A program made the position numbers and the translations under genes. Of a stretch of 60,000 bases of DNA, positions 9,545 to 19,139 are shown one piece after another; position 1 is the stretch's first letter, and every line of letters starts with the position of its first letter. The DNA is from Tubulanus polymorphus. Its lineage: Eukaryota; Nemertea; Palaeonemertea; Tubulaniformes; Tubulanidae. The stretch is from NCBI RefSeq assembly GCF_964204645.1, contig NC_134036.1, positions 8,854,704-8,914,703 on the forward strand, written 5' to 3'. The notes beneath the pieces were generated by a model. The model was not told the origin of the DNA and made no database searches. It saw only the letters and a program-made list of their open reading frames with translations.

Positions 9545-9690
9545 GGGCGATTTCTAGAATGACACGTCGTTGATTATGCCACGTCATCTGGTTCCGGCGC
9601 GCCTTTTCTAGAATATTCTACACGTTTCTGATTATGACGTGTCATCTCTATTCAGAGTTCCAGCACACCTTTCTAGAATTTTCTATACAC
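9545..9690. promoter_or_regulatory. Cluster of heat-shock-element-like sites
   Basis: Three TTCTAGAA cores occur at about 9551, 9606 and 9672. The latter two extend to TTCTAGAATATTC and TTCTAGAATTTTC, perfect three-unit HSF sites (TTCnnGAAnnTTC). Palindromic TGACGTGTCA/TGACACGTC (CRE-like) copies lie between them. No downstream gene could be tied to the cluster. The next recognisable sequence is an element fragment at 9829. Confidence 0.45.
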
Positions 9691-9828
9691 GTTTGTAATA
9701 TTATGAGTCATAATGTCTCGGCGTCATAGTAACGGCTGTAACAGCTGTGAATTTATTGATTTATTCCATAGCTCTTTACATAGAATGTATATAGGTTCAA
9801 ATAGAATCATGTTCTAGTATAAACATCG

Positions 9829-10060
9829 GATCCTTGATATCAAATTACTCAACGTATTGTTCATTATTTGGATCATTATTCCATAATTCAATAAATTTCT
9901 TTGCCTTTGTTAACTGTTCTGAATATAACTGTAAATATTCTAGTTTCAATTTATTCTCTAAATGTGTTTTAGTTTTATTGTGTCTTGCTTTTTGGGATTT
10001 ATCTATATTGATATTACATGTTGGACAGTAGTACTTATTTGCTTCCATTTTTATACTAAA
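9829..10060 (-). pseudogene. Chimeric element fragment: zinc-finger head fused to the HNH tail
   Basis: Minus-strand frame 10048-9845. The first 39 residues match the start of the zinc-finger protein at 36926 (CPTCNINIDKSQKARHN). The remainder is the HNH C-terminus (EQLTKAKKFIELWNNDPNN), identical in sequence type to 7863-7990. A GAA to TAA change ends it a few codons early. The nucleotide match to 7868-7980 is nearly exact over about 110 bases, so this is a recent recombinant or a deletion derivative of another element copy. Confidence 0.7.
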
Positions 10061-10128
10061 TTTTTTATTAAAATTGATTTTAGAAGTTCAATGATTTAAA
10101 TGTTATTCATTTATATGAATATTTTAAG

Positions 10129-10478
10129 AGTAATAGGGGTAATGGGCTTTCGGGTTAAAGGTTAAATGGTCGAGTTCATTAAAAACAAATATTAAAAGTA
10201 ATTTAAAACTATAATATATTTTTATAACCGTGTGTATTTCAGTTGAATAATAGAATAATTATTATTATTTGAATATATTTGATTATATGAATTTGTGTAT
10301 TGTAAATAAATCAATATGCTTTTTAAATTATTGATATCTTAGAATAAATATTTAGTTATAATATAAAATGCACACGGTTATGAAAATATATTATAGTTTT
10401 AAATTACTTTTAATGTTTTGTTTTTTAATGAGCTCGACCGTTCGACCTTTGATCTGAAAGCCCATTACCCCTATTACT
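10129..10478. mobile_element. MITE with inverted repeats of about 105 bp
   Basis: The left arm begins AGTAATAGGGGTAATGGGC and the right arm ends GCCCATTACCCCTATTACT. The arms pair for about 105 bases each, including the block around AAAACTATAATATATTTTTA, leaving an AT-rich loop of about 130 bases. No coding capacity. Related end sequence (AATAGGGGTTCATACC, GGTCGAAGGGTC) appears beside the TA satellite at 36695-36735. Confidence 0.8.
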
Positions 10479-10483
10479 AACAC

Positions 10484-10860
10484 TGGCGAGATGAGAGACT
10501 TCAGAAATACTAACTAGCTCGCTGCTCTTAAACTGTTAACTGTTAACAGTTCCTTAAAACAATTCAAACTCTCTTCATATGCAATGATTCTTAATCCCGT
10601 CACCTGTTTTCATTGCCCTTTATATTCACAGACTATTTGCATTTAGGCTGCTCTGAGCTTGCTTGTATCAACTCCAACGGCACAAATACACCAGACATCA
10701 GAAAAAATGTATTTATGTAACATAGTTCATTTCTTAATTATCAGCGCACGAGAATGTAAGTAAAAATATGTACTATTTTCTATCTCACGGTAAATTTTCA
10801 CTAGCTAGTTAGTATTTCTGAAGTCTCTCATCTTGCCAGTGTTACCTATTGACTGTACGG
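10484..10860. repeat. Inverted repeat / duplicated 5' region related to the WSC gene leader
   Basis: The arms (GAGATGAGAGACTTCAGAAA at about 10491 and its complement at about 10820) face each other. The part 10484-10760 aligns with 14205-14510, upstream of the WSC gene, including the CACCTGTT-TATATTCACA block and the end CGAGAATGTAAGTAAA. A third copy of the arm lies at 11860-12015. It may be a decayed paralogous leader exon; no downstream coding exon was found. Confidence 0.55.
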
Positions 10861-12040
10861 CTTCAGCCATGATAATTGCCATCTAGGATCGAAATAATTC
10901 ATTAAGTCATTTTAGCCGAACAACCGTTCCTTAGGGCAAACAATGATACATCGTTTCTCATTCCCCGGCTGTGTCCGAAAAAATTAAATGAAAAATACAG
11001 CTGTAGCTGCAAAGCAGAACGGGTTTCTGCCTCACTGGTTCAAATGTCGCACTGGGAAGCGTACATAGATTTCATCAAAATAATTCTGATCATTGCATAA
11101 CATATGACTATTTCGAAGAAACGCAAACTGGTGGTCAACACTATGCTGGATATGTGAACCCATAAGGTATACCACGTTAAAAGTACTAATGTACCAAGTC
11201 TAGTCAAAATGGCATTGCGGCTACCGAAGATCTGGTGTTTGGTGGCAGTTGCATGAACTTATCTATCCACATCTCTGTGCGCGTTTTGATCCGTTCGTTA
11301 ACAATCGGTTGATCTACCTTCATTACGCATCAATTTCGCCAATGTTCAGTAAGAAATTTGCACTTAGAAATAAGCAATGATTTTCAATAAAGTTGTTTTT
11401 GTTTTCATTTATCAGCGATAGTTTACTCTTACTGTAGCATGCAGCACATACGCGGACTTTGAAACCCTAACTTTACCGCGTATACTCAATAAACATTGGG
11501 AAGCTGCAGAAACACTCAACATCGAAAAGTAAAATTCTGCCGGCTGGGTCTAGAGTGAGCATCTTTTTATGATAAAAATAAAAAATATATGTACTATGTA
11601 TTATCGATTTTAGTACTTTAAAATTGGATGCCAAATAGCGTGAGGTCGGAACTCAAACCTACTACTCTCTCTCTCTCTAGTCAATAATTTAGCCATTGTT
11701 CCATAACCCTAACAACCACTGGTATTCACTAATAGAATGCATATTTGTAACGGTAATAACTCTTCTTTACAGTAGAATCTTGTTCTCAACTAAAATAATT
11801 AAAAAAAATAGTTTTCCTTTAATGAGAAACGAGGCATATCTTTTAACTGTTTAAGAACTTTTAACTGTTTTGAAGAGCAGCGAGCTAGTTAGTCTTTCTG
11901 AAGTCTCTCATGTCGATTGTGTTACCTATTGACTGTACGGCTTCAACCTTGATAATTGGCATCTACGATCGAAACATTAGAATCAGTAGTTCTAGCCGAA
12001 CAGCTGTTTTTTAGTTATGTTCTAAATATGAATATACGTT
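10861..12040. other. Gap with dispersed repeats only
   Basis: Contains a block at 11280-11430 that recurs at 51396-51550 (GTTGTTTTTGTTTTCATT, GCGATAGTTTACTC) and another copy of the 10484-10860 arm with its flank at 11860-12015. A CT microsatellite lies near 11665. No gene was found. Confidence 0.55.
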
Positions 12041-12041
12041 A

Positions 12042-12333
12042 CACCTAAAATTTGTATTCCTTCAGTTAATGCAGCGATACTCTGTATCACTGAATTCGCA
12101 AAGCACGTATTGCCTAGGTTCTCCATTATTTGGAACAGTATCGTTAAGTTGTTGACTGGCGATATAATAAATTATCAAATACTAATTCCCGGTGTTGAAA
12201 ACCTGGGTCCGGTGCCCTGTCCGACAGTGGGTATCCCCGTGGGAAAACCCGTATACTATTTATAGTAAAACTGAAGAAATGCCGCGTTTTTGGAAAATTC
12301 CGCGATTCCGTCTTTCCGCGATATGACAACACC
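12042..12333 (-). mobile_element. Fragment of a Mutator-like element carrying a USP Cys-box piece
   Basis: On the minus strand this matches 16379-16664: first the terminal repeat (GGTGTTGTCATATCGCGG), then the USP-like segment ending ENLGNTCFANSVIQSIAAL. Similarity stops after the codons for GIQI. The second terminal repeat is missing, so this is a truncated copy, inverted relative to the full element in the WSC intron. Confidence 0.75.
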
Positions 12334-12424
12334 GCATTAATAACCTAGAATCAGGATTGTTATCTGTTTACCGCATACTATTATTCTTGCCTTTTACCGT
12401 TTAAAAAGTGTTACTTATGGTAAG

Positions 12425-12650
12425 ACATTGATACTAGTACCATACAGTGATAGTAATACAATGATAGTTATAGGGTGATAGAGAAAATGATGGTTAGACA
12501 GTGACAGCGATACTAATACGGTGGTGGTAGTACGGATATAGTAATGCAGTGATAGTAATACAGTGATAGTAATATATAGTGATAGTTATACAGTGGTAGT
12601 AATACAGTGATAGTAATACATTGATAGTAAAACAATACTCAGTTGAATGA
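12425..12650 (+). repeat. Minisatellite of a 15-base unit (CAGTGATAGTAATAC)
   Basis: At least ten degenerate copies, with variants such as CAATGATAGTTATAG and CGGTGGTGGTAGTAC. No coding role is seen. The following stretch 12650-13490 holds no gene that I can support. Confidence 0.75.
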
Positions 12651-13489
12651 TGCGATGATAATGTCACACATTCACTAATAAATAATTAATTACACGTGAT
12701 TATTGAAAGGTATGTAATAGAATAGACTTTAGGAGATATTTGATAAAAATGATTATGATGAAGGATGTGATACTAGCTGAAAAATGTTTGAATATAGTGA
12801 GTTAAAATATATTCACAAGATGACAAATTGACTTCGTCTCAATTGTAGTTTTGATTATATATCAATATGCGTACGTAGGAACTTCCATTATATCAGCTCT
12901 CGAATCTATCATTCATCGGTAATAGATATAATATGATTTGTAGAAGAATTAACAGCTGTCGTTTCAGGCATAAGATACTTCCTATATTTCAGTAGTGGTA
13001 ATCAATACGGTGTGACCGACTACAGAATAAAATATCATATTGAAGGGTAATAGATAACAACGTTAAATAAGTGTTTGAACAAGAAAGTAATATTCTCACA
13101 CAACGTACCCTGAGTACGATTAAAGCCTTGTTACTATTGGCCTTGCACGATCTACGTTTGGAACGCAATCATAGCAAACGCTCTATATCGGATTTTTACA
13201 ACGTTTGCAATCGTACAAACGAACGCACGATCTAACAAAGTTAGTTTTGAATTCTATTGCCAAATGCGTTTTACAACAGTTAGTGTTTCACTTTTTATAG
13301 TTAATGTCGGATTTTTATAGTCATGCCGTCATCATACACCAGGTGGCGATGAGGTGAATGTGAGAATTCAATTGTTACTATTAAAACTTCAACACCGACT
13401 TTTGAAAAGCGTATTTTATTTACAGAATTCAAAACTAAGATTTTGAGTTGGTTATGCGATTCGTCAATTGTCCCTAGGTTCTAAACGTT

Positions 13490-13770
13490 ATATGATTGTG
13501 CAATATCAGTTCCATCAATTTCTGAATGGATATCAACCGGTTAATGATATTTTCCATGCGAAGAAACCAGGGTTATGAAGTCAGATTTTCATCTGTATGA
13601 CAGTTTAGACATTACACTGTAAACACTTGTTAGGTTGAACCACCTCGTTGATCTGGTGATCATCGGCGAAAAGTTCGTGTAGGTGATTAACGTCGAGATA
13701 ATAAACAGAATATGACCAAGAACTGATCCTTGTGGCACTCCGCGACTTGTGGCTGGCTGGGTGAGCTCGG
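13490..13770 (-). pseudogene. Decayed non-LTR (LINE) reverse transcriptase fragment
   Basis: On the minus strand 13760-13700 reads GVPQGSVLGHILFII, the classic RT motif preceding the active site. After frame changes, FADDHQI follows near 13665-13645, which corresponds to the YADD-type catalytic box. Upstream frames resemble the palm region only weakly. Several stops and shifts show it is long dead. Jockey/CR1-type LINE is the most likely source. Confidence 0.7.
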
Positions 13771-14099
13771 TTCCTCGACTATGACGATCGGCTGAGGTGC
13801 TCGAGCAAACCGCGATCGATGTTTTGCAAGCGTCAAGAAAGATAATGAAATATATGTTCTAATTCGTGTTTGCCTTGTGCCTTTCGACGAATAAAGACAT
13901 GTAAAACACAAAATTGAAAAAGTATTTGACAGCATCAAAACATATACTTTTCTTATTCTCAATGTAAAGATGTAATTCTCCCCTCTGCATTCATTGGCTC
14001 ACGTTTTAGTTTAATGGCTTTGACGTTGTCAAAATACAAACCAAGATTGAAATTCTACTGAGTGTTTAAAGTCTATCCTTGTTGGAAAATGAATGTATT

Positions 14100-14499
14100 G
14101 AACAGCTGTTTTGCTAAAACGACTGCACTGAACGACTGAATCTATCATTTCGATCCTAGACGGCAATTGTCAAGGCTGGAGACGTACAGTCAATAGGTAA
14201 TAATGGCGAGATGAGAGACTTCAAATGTACTGTCTAACCCGGTGCTCTTCAAACTGTTAGCAGTTCCGATCTAGGCTCCTTAGAACACTTCACAGTTCTC
14301 TTCAAATGTAATGTCTCTTGTTCCCGGCACCTGTTCTCAGCGATATTTATATTCACATTTTGGTGACTGCTTCTAAAGCAACTACATTCTTGGCTGCGCA
14401 ACTCCGAAGGCTGAAATACACAGACAATTTGCGACACCAGGAACAAGGTAGTAAATAACGGTTCATTTTTTTGTTGTCAATGTCCGAGAATGTAGGAAT
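14100..14499 (+). promoter_or_regulatory. Leader region and candidate 5' UTR exon of the WSC gene
   Basis: The segment is shared with 10484-10760 (duplicate). A candidate non-coding exon ends at 14499 with donor GTAAGT (CGAGAATGTAGGAAT|GTAAGT). The coding exon at 15185 starts exactly after an acceptor (GTTATTTCAG), so an upstream leader exon is required, and this is the best candidate. The intron 14500-15184 holds no other feature that I can support. Confidence 0.4.
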
Positions 14500-15184
14500 G
14501 TAAGTAAACTCGGGTACGATTTTCTAATTCGGACATTACTGAAGCTGTGTACGTATTCATTATTTATGATATGCTAGAGAGTTCAGCGTTAGTAAAATCC
14601 GTAACAAAACAAACAGTTCAATTCTTTCATATCTATATCATGATTCATTCGTAATTTCGTCCGAAGTTTTCGAATAAGCACATCTACCCTTTTGAAGTAA
14701 CTATACTTCAAATTTGAGTTTCAACGTCGGTTACGAACTACTCCGTACTCAAGCGTCAAAACGTGAGACTGGGCCAATAATTTGAAACAAATGATGTGGC
14801 CGCTTGAAGTATATGGAGTCAGTTGAAATCTACAATTCATTTTTTAGCAAAACTCTTTTTTGGCATTTCAATCTCAGTTATTTTAACATCTTTTTCGTCA
14901 CTTTAATAAATTCACATAAATAATCAATCTTTCTGGATTTCCGGTCTCTTTATCTTACTATACCAAGCGATGGCTCTCGCTAGAATTCACCAGGTCTACT
15001 CTAGTTACAACTCGAGTATCTGCATTTATTTTTTAATTCCTTCAATTTCACTGAATGAGAAAAAGTACAACGATGATATATAACTATTTAACTACAGTTA
15101 AGAAATCGAAGATGTCATTTCAATCGAATACGTTTAATATTACATTTTTCGTAGGCAGTAAGAATCACGTGTGCGTTATTTCAG

Positions 15185-17777
15185 ATGAACTATTTCCTAA
15201 CACTGGGAGCGATGCTGTTGTTGACAGCGTCATACGTGTCGTCATCACCTGACGCGGGGTCACGCACGACAACGCAGGCTAACAACGGTGAGTCTCAATG
15301 TACTGGTACTTTCAATCACACGCCTGAGTAATGGGGTATGGTACCCGCAGTACTACTGGGACAATCAAGGATTCCACGTATGGCAGGCGAAGATCCACCA
15401 GGTTGGCTAGTAGATAGTTGCTCGTCCGCTTTCAATTTCCTTCTACATTTCAATGAAATCTGAATGAACTTTTTGAATCGATATTTTATGAAGACTATCC
15501 AAATCTGATAAGAAGAATGAAAGTTTTACAAATTAGGAGAGTCAGATGGATTCAGGAGTCTAACAAATCCAGTTCAAAGTTAATTGAAAATAAACTTACG
15601 TTGACACCGGACAACCTACTGCTGGTTATGCCATCTGGTGGGATAGCTGGTTTTACGGGTATCCCGTTATTTCAATACGTCATGGTGATGATGTTGATTT
15701 AATTGTGGCAATGTTATATGCCAGTTTTTATTTGCAGGGTATAATTAAAAGTATTTTCGATTCGGCAGGTTTATCTGTATGTAGTTCCTAAATGCTATTA
15801 AGTCGTGGTTATCTTAGCCGAGTAAATACAGTGGTTTACATATCATCACTTTTTGGTATTTCAATGTTGAGTCATGTACAAGGTACCATTAGTTTCTATC
15901 TTCATCCCCAATCGCAAAATTACATTTGACTGCAATTGAAAGGGAGAAATTCCAGACAAAAATAGCCTAACCGACAAATCAAGAAGTGTGTTCGTAATTC
16001 TTTTCCTGGCGACTTTTTCAACATTCATATATTTTGTCTTTTTTGACGTAACTTTTTTTCATCAGATTGTCGAAACTACGTTGGATGTTTTAAAGACGGT
16101 CCAAAAAGAGATCTCACATTGTTTGCGATGAACGGGGACAGAAGCATGACTATCGAGAAATGCATTGGTATGTGTAAGGACAGAGGTAAGAATACTCACA
16201 GTTCTTCGTTCAATAGGGACATGTTTCAGATTCTGAGGGTGTCATACGAATTCGCGTGTGTGTGTGTATGTGTGTGTGCGTGCATGTGTGGTAAAAACAC
16301 CTCACCAATGTTTAGATAACAATTTTTGCCATTGCCTTTTGGAGAGCCCCACTCTCGTTGAGCTTGTTGAAGATTTCCGGTGTTGTCATATCGCGGAAAG
16401 ACGGAATCGCTGAATTTTCAAAAAACGCGGAATTTCTTCATTTTTACTATAAATAGTGAACGGGTTTTCCCACGGGGATACCCACTGTCGTACAGGGCAC
16501 CGGACCCAGGTTTTCAACACCGGGAAATAGTATTTGATAATTTATTATATCGCCAGTCAACAACTTAACGATACTGTTCCAAATAATGGAGAACCTAGGC
16601 AATACGTGCTTTGCGAATTCAGTGATACAGAGTATCGCTGCATTAACTGAAGGAATACAAATTGATGGTACGTAAACGTAGGATTTGTGATGACACCATG
16701 GGTCATTCCCCAGGACTCATTTCCGAGTTAAGATTTGACTCTGGTCTTTGGATTTAAAACATTGGAAATGAATTGATTCTAAGTAACTGAGAGTTAACTC
16801 ACAACTGTGGAACTGGATCGATGTCAGACGAAAATAAATAGACATTATGTATATTTCATTCTGGTTTAGGATTGTTCATGCGTGTTGTGTGTCTACATTG
16901 TTGTTATTAGCGAATGTGGTTTATCTTTTAGAATTAAATGATATGAAAGATTATAAAATGGTTTCGTTTTTTTAATGTTTACTTTGTGACTGCTATAACA
17001 TATATGTCCCTATGCTGATTATTTAGATCAAAAGAATCTTATTGGTACCGGTACTGGACGGCCGTAAAATTATAATAATTTCAAAGGAATTTGAACCGGT
17101 ACTTGGTCGTAGGATTTCATGTTTGAAACCATCTACAACTACGGTCCGACACCGCGAACGTGCTCAATATTTATCTGATAATATTCGTTTCTGAAGTTCT
17201 CAAAAAGTCGATGAACTTCGATAACCGAAGTTTGCCTAGTAGAAATAGACATTAGGTGCCTGGTCTCTTTCACCCCACTTGATTCTGAATTCTTCTACAG
17301 GTGGCAGCCAGTCAACGGTATCGTAATATAATAATTCCATATAAAATTGTCTGCAAATAATGGGATTCGAACTTAACTCGTTGCATCGATCGGTCCGGTG
17401 CCCTGTCCGACAGTGGGTATCCCCGTGGGAAAACCCGTTTACTATTTAAAGTAAAAATGAAGAAATTCCGCGTTTTTGGAAAATTCCGCGATTCCGTCTT
17501 TCCGCGATATGACAACACCGGAAGATTTCTTAAGACGTCAGACTCAGTTTGCAACAAAGGCATTATTAATAGGAATTACAACTTTTGACTGTTTGTTTTC
17601 TTTTCAGGATATATATTTGCTGGACTTCGACATAGATGGCATTGTTTCTGTGGTAACCGTATCGGCGAATATGGTTCAGCAGCAGAATCTGAATGCGATA
17701 TGAATTGCGCAGGAAACCCTACCGAAAAATGCGGAGGCAAAGCGAGGAATTCTGTGTACATTACTTCTGATAATTAG
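15185..17777 (+). CDS. Small secreted WSC-domain protein (three exons)
   Basis: Exons 15185-15287, 16066-16185 and 17608-17777, all introns phase 1 with GT-AG ends; 130 residues. Exon 1 encodes a signal peptide (MNYFLTLGAMLLLTASYV) and a short Ser/Thr-rich linker. Exons 2 and 3 encode one WSC domain: CRNYVGCFKDG, then EKCIGMCKDRG, then HCFCGNRIGEYG, ESECDMNCAGNP and EKCGG, with the expected eight cysteines. WSC domains bind carbohydrate and occur in secreted or surface proteins, so an extracellular glycan-binding role is likely. The protein is little more than the domain. Intron 2 is enlarged by a 1143-bp transposon. The frame is unbroken and looks functional. Confidence 0.85.
16255..16291 (+). 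repeat. Short TG microsatellite in the WSC intron
   Basis: About 18 TG/TA/CG dinucleotides (GTGTGTGTGTATGTGTGTG). No function inferred. Confidence 0.8.
16541..16675 (+). pseudogene. Captured ubiquitin-specific protease Cys-box fragment
   Basis: An open frame holding MENLGNTCFANSVIQSIAAL, the catalytic cysteine box of the C19 (USP) deubiquitinase family (NLGNTCFxNSxxQ), including the nucleophilic Cys. It is followed by a possible donor (GATG|GTACGT). The rest of the catalytic domain (QQD and His boxes) is absent, so it is a fragment. The same segment, unbroken, is in the truncated copy at 12042-12333. Since it lies inside terminal inverted repeats it is best read as host sequence captured by the transposon. 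Confidence 0.7.
16713..16816. mobile_element. Palindromic MITE (GTTCCACAGTTGTGAGTTA family), copy 1
   Basis: It carries the ends CATTTCCGAGTTAAGATTTG and GAGTTAACTCACAACTGTGG. Relatives lie at 26643-26762 and 31767-31873. It is nested inside the Mutator-like element. Confidence 0.65.
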
Positions 17778-17957
17778 ATACGCGACAAATTCAATGCTCA
17801 TTCATTAAAGACGTCAATAAGAATTTACTGAAAATGATCTTGTTCTTCGACTCATTTCTTAATCAATTGACACCGGTTGCATTAATTCCCGAAAATGTTA
17901 TATTTATATAAAAAATCAATCCTATTGACAGAAATTCGAAATGTTCCGAGATCTTTT

Positions 17958-18130
17958 CGTTCTGGTCGAGCGGTTAAAACCGCCGGTTACTGGTCTCACC
18001 AGTCAATGGTCCGTGTGTTCGGTTCCCGGTTCTGACGGAGCCTCAGAACTGTGGACCAGGATCCGGAGTCAAATGTAACTCACGAAAATATGGTGCTGGA
18101 TACAAAGTTTAATCCAAAAAAATTAGATTA
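17958..18130 (+). mobile_element. tRNA-derived SINE
   Basis: The head has an A box (TGGTCGAGCGGTTAAAA) and a B box (GTTCGGTTCCC) at tRNA-like spacing, followed by a non-tRNA tail (CTCACGAAAATATGGTGCTG). The acceptor-stem ends do not pair well, so it is not a functional tRNA. The stretch 18130-18600 after it shows no gene. Confidence 0.7.
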
Positions 18131-18603
18131 GAATTAGACCTAATTATCTAGCGTTCACCTAAATGTAGGAACCTAATCTTCAAAACCCCTAAACCAAGAG
18201 AACACCAATTCTACTCGGATATTTTATGAACCAATGAGTTGCTCGAGTAGTGTGTGCAACTTGGTTCAGTGAAAACTCTATGTTCCTTGAGTCTGCGCAT
18301 GTATTTATAGAAACCAGTGACGGTCATATTATTTGTTTTCCTTGAAGTAGGATTCCTCACGGCGCATCCTATAATTGATCACATTACAATCTTCATCCAC
18401 GATTCCTAAACAGGTGAAAACACGTTTTTTGATTTATTTACCGACGCTTTTATTGAATCAAATTACAACACGAGATTTTACGATTGAGTTTTAAATATAA
18501 ATTAAATTCGAGCTTTTTGCTAACCTACACCGAGAGTTTCATAATCAGATATTTCCAAAACTGCCACAATTATATCCGATTATAAACCATTGTCACCAAA
18601 CGC

Positions 18604-19137
18604 TTATGAACAAAATTGGCCTTTACATTTGCCGCTGCAACAGTCCTCGTTATAGAAACATTCTACGAGCTTTCCCCAACACCTGGTATTTGCTAAAAAC
18701 ATAAGAAACAAAATGAAAATTTGGAGTGAAACATATGTTTTACTTATAGGAAAAAATAATTGAACCCCTCCCCTGATGTAGGACTGACGCCGACGATGAT
18801 GATCATCATAACTACCCCTTGTCACGTCGACAAACGTCTCTAAGCCGAGTTTGGGAAATTCATGTATATAAAAACAATATTGCGTGTCAATTAAATTGAT
18901 ACTTGTCAGAATATAACAAATTACATAATATAATCTATGAAATGAAACTCGTAAAATCAATCTGTTGAATCAGTAAATAACTGCTTACTGCTACTTAAAT
19001 GTAAAGTATTCATGAGCTATTTTGAAATTATGTATTATTCCCAGTCGTTACTCACCAACTACTGACTCTGCAAATGGCGCAGCGTTGACCACAATCACAA
19101 TAATAGCACATATACGATAAATCAGATTTGCGAGCAT
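18604..19137 (-). CDS. Secreted cystine-knot peptide B (two exons)
   Basis: Exon 1 19137-19056 (donor GTGAGT), exon 2 18692-18604 (acceptor TTTTTAG); phase 1 intron; about 56 residues. Exon 1 encodes a signal peptide (MLANLIYRICAIIVIVV). Exon 2 encodes a compact domain with six cysteines spaced C-x6-C-x5-CC-x3-C-x4-C, the inhibitor-cystine-knot pattern. Peptides with this spacing include O-type conotoxins and nemertides, which act on ion channels, but the same fold serves antimicrobial and signalling roles. The frame is intact. The 5' flank (19190-19250 and 19797-19835) aligns with the flanks of paralogues A, C and D. A toxin role is possible, not shown. Confidence 0.8.
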
Positions 19138-19139
19138 TT

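Larger units (their letters stand above)
16378..17520. mobile_element. Non-autonomous Mutator-like element with 9-bp target duplication
   Basis: The ends are CGGTGTTGTCATATCGCGG and its complement, and the inverted repeats extend about 130 bases (16378-16509 and 17391-17520). The 9-base direct repeat GAAGATTTC flanks it (16369-16377 and 17521-17529). Long inverted repeats with a 9-bp duplication are the hallmark of the Mutator superfamily. No transposase is present. The interior contains a USP-like coding fragment and a nested palindromic MITE (16713-16816). It lies in intron 2 of the WSC gene. Confidence 0.8.

Noticed and set aside
17958-18045. Possible functional tRNA gene
   Set aside because: A and B boxes are present, but the acceptor and anticodon stems do not pair; best read as a SINE head.
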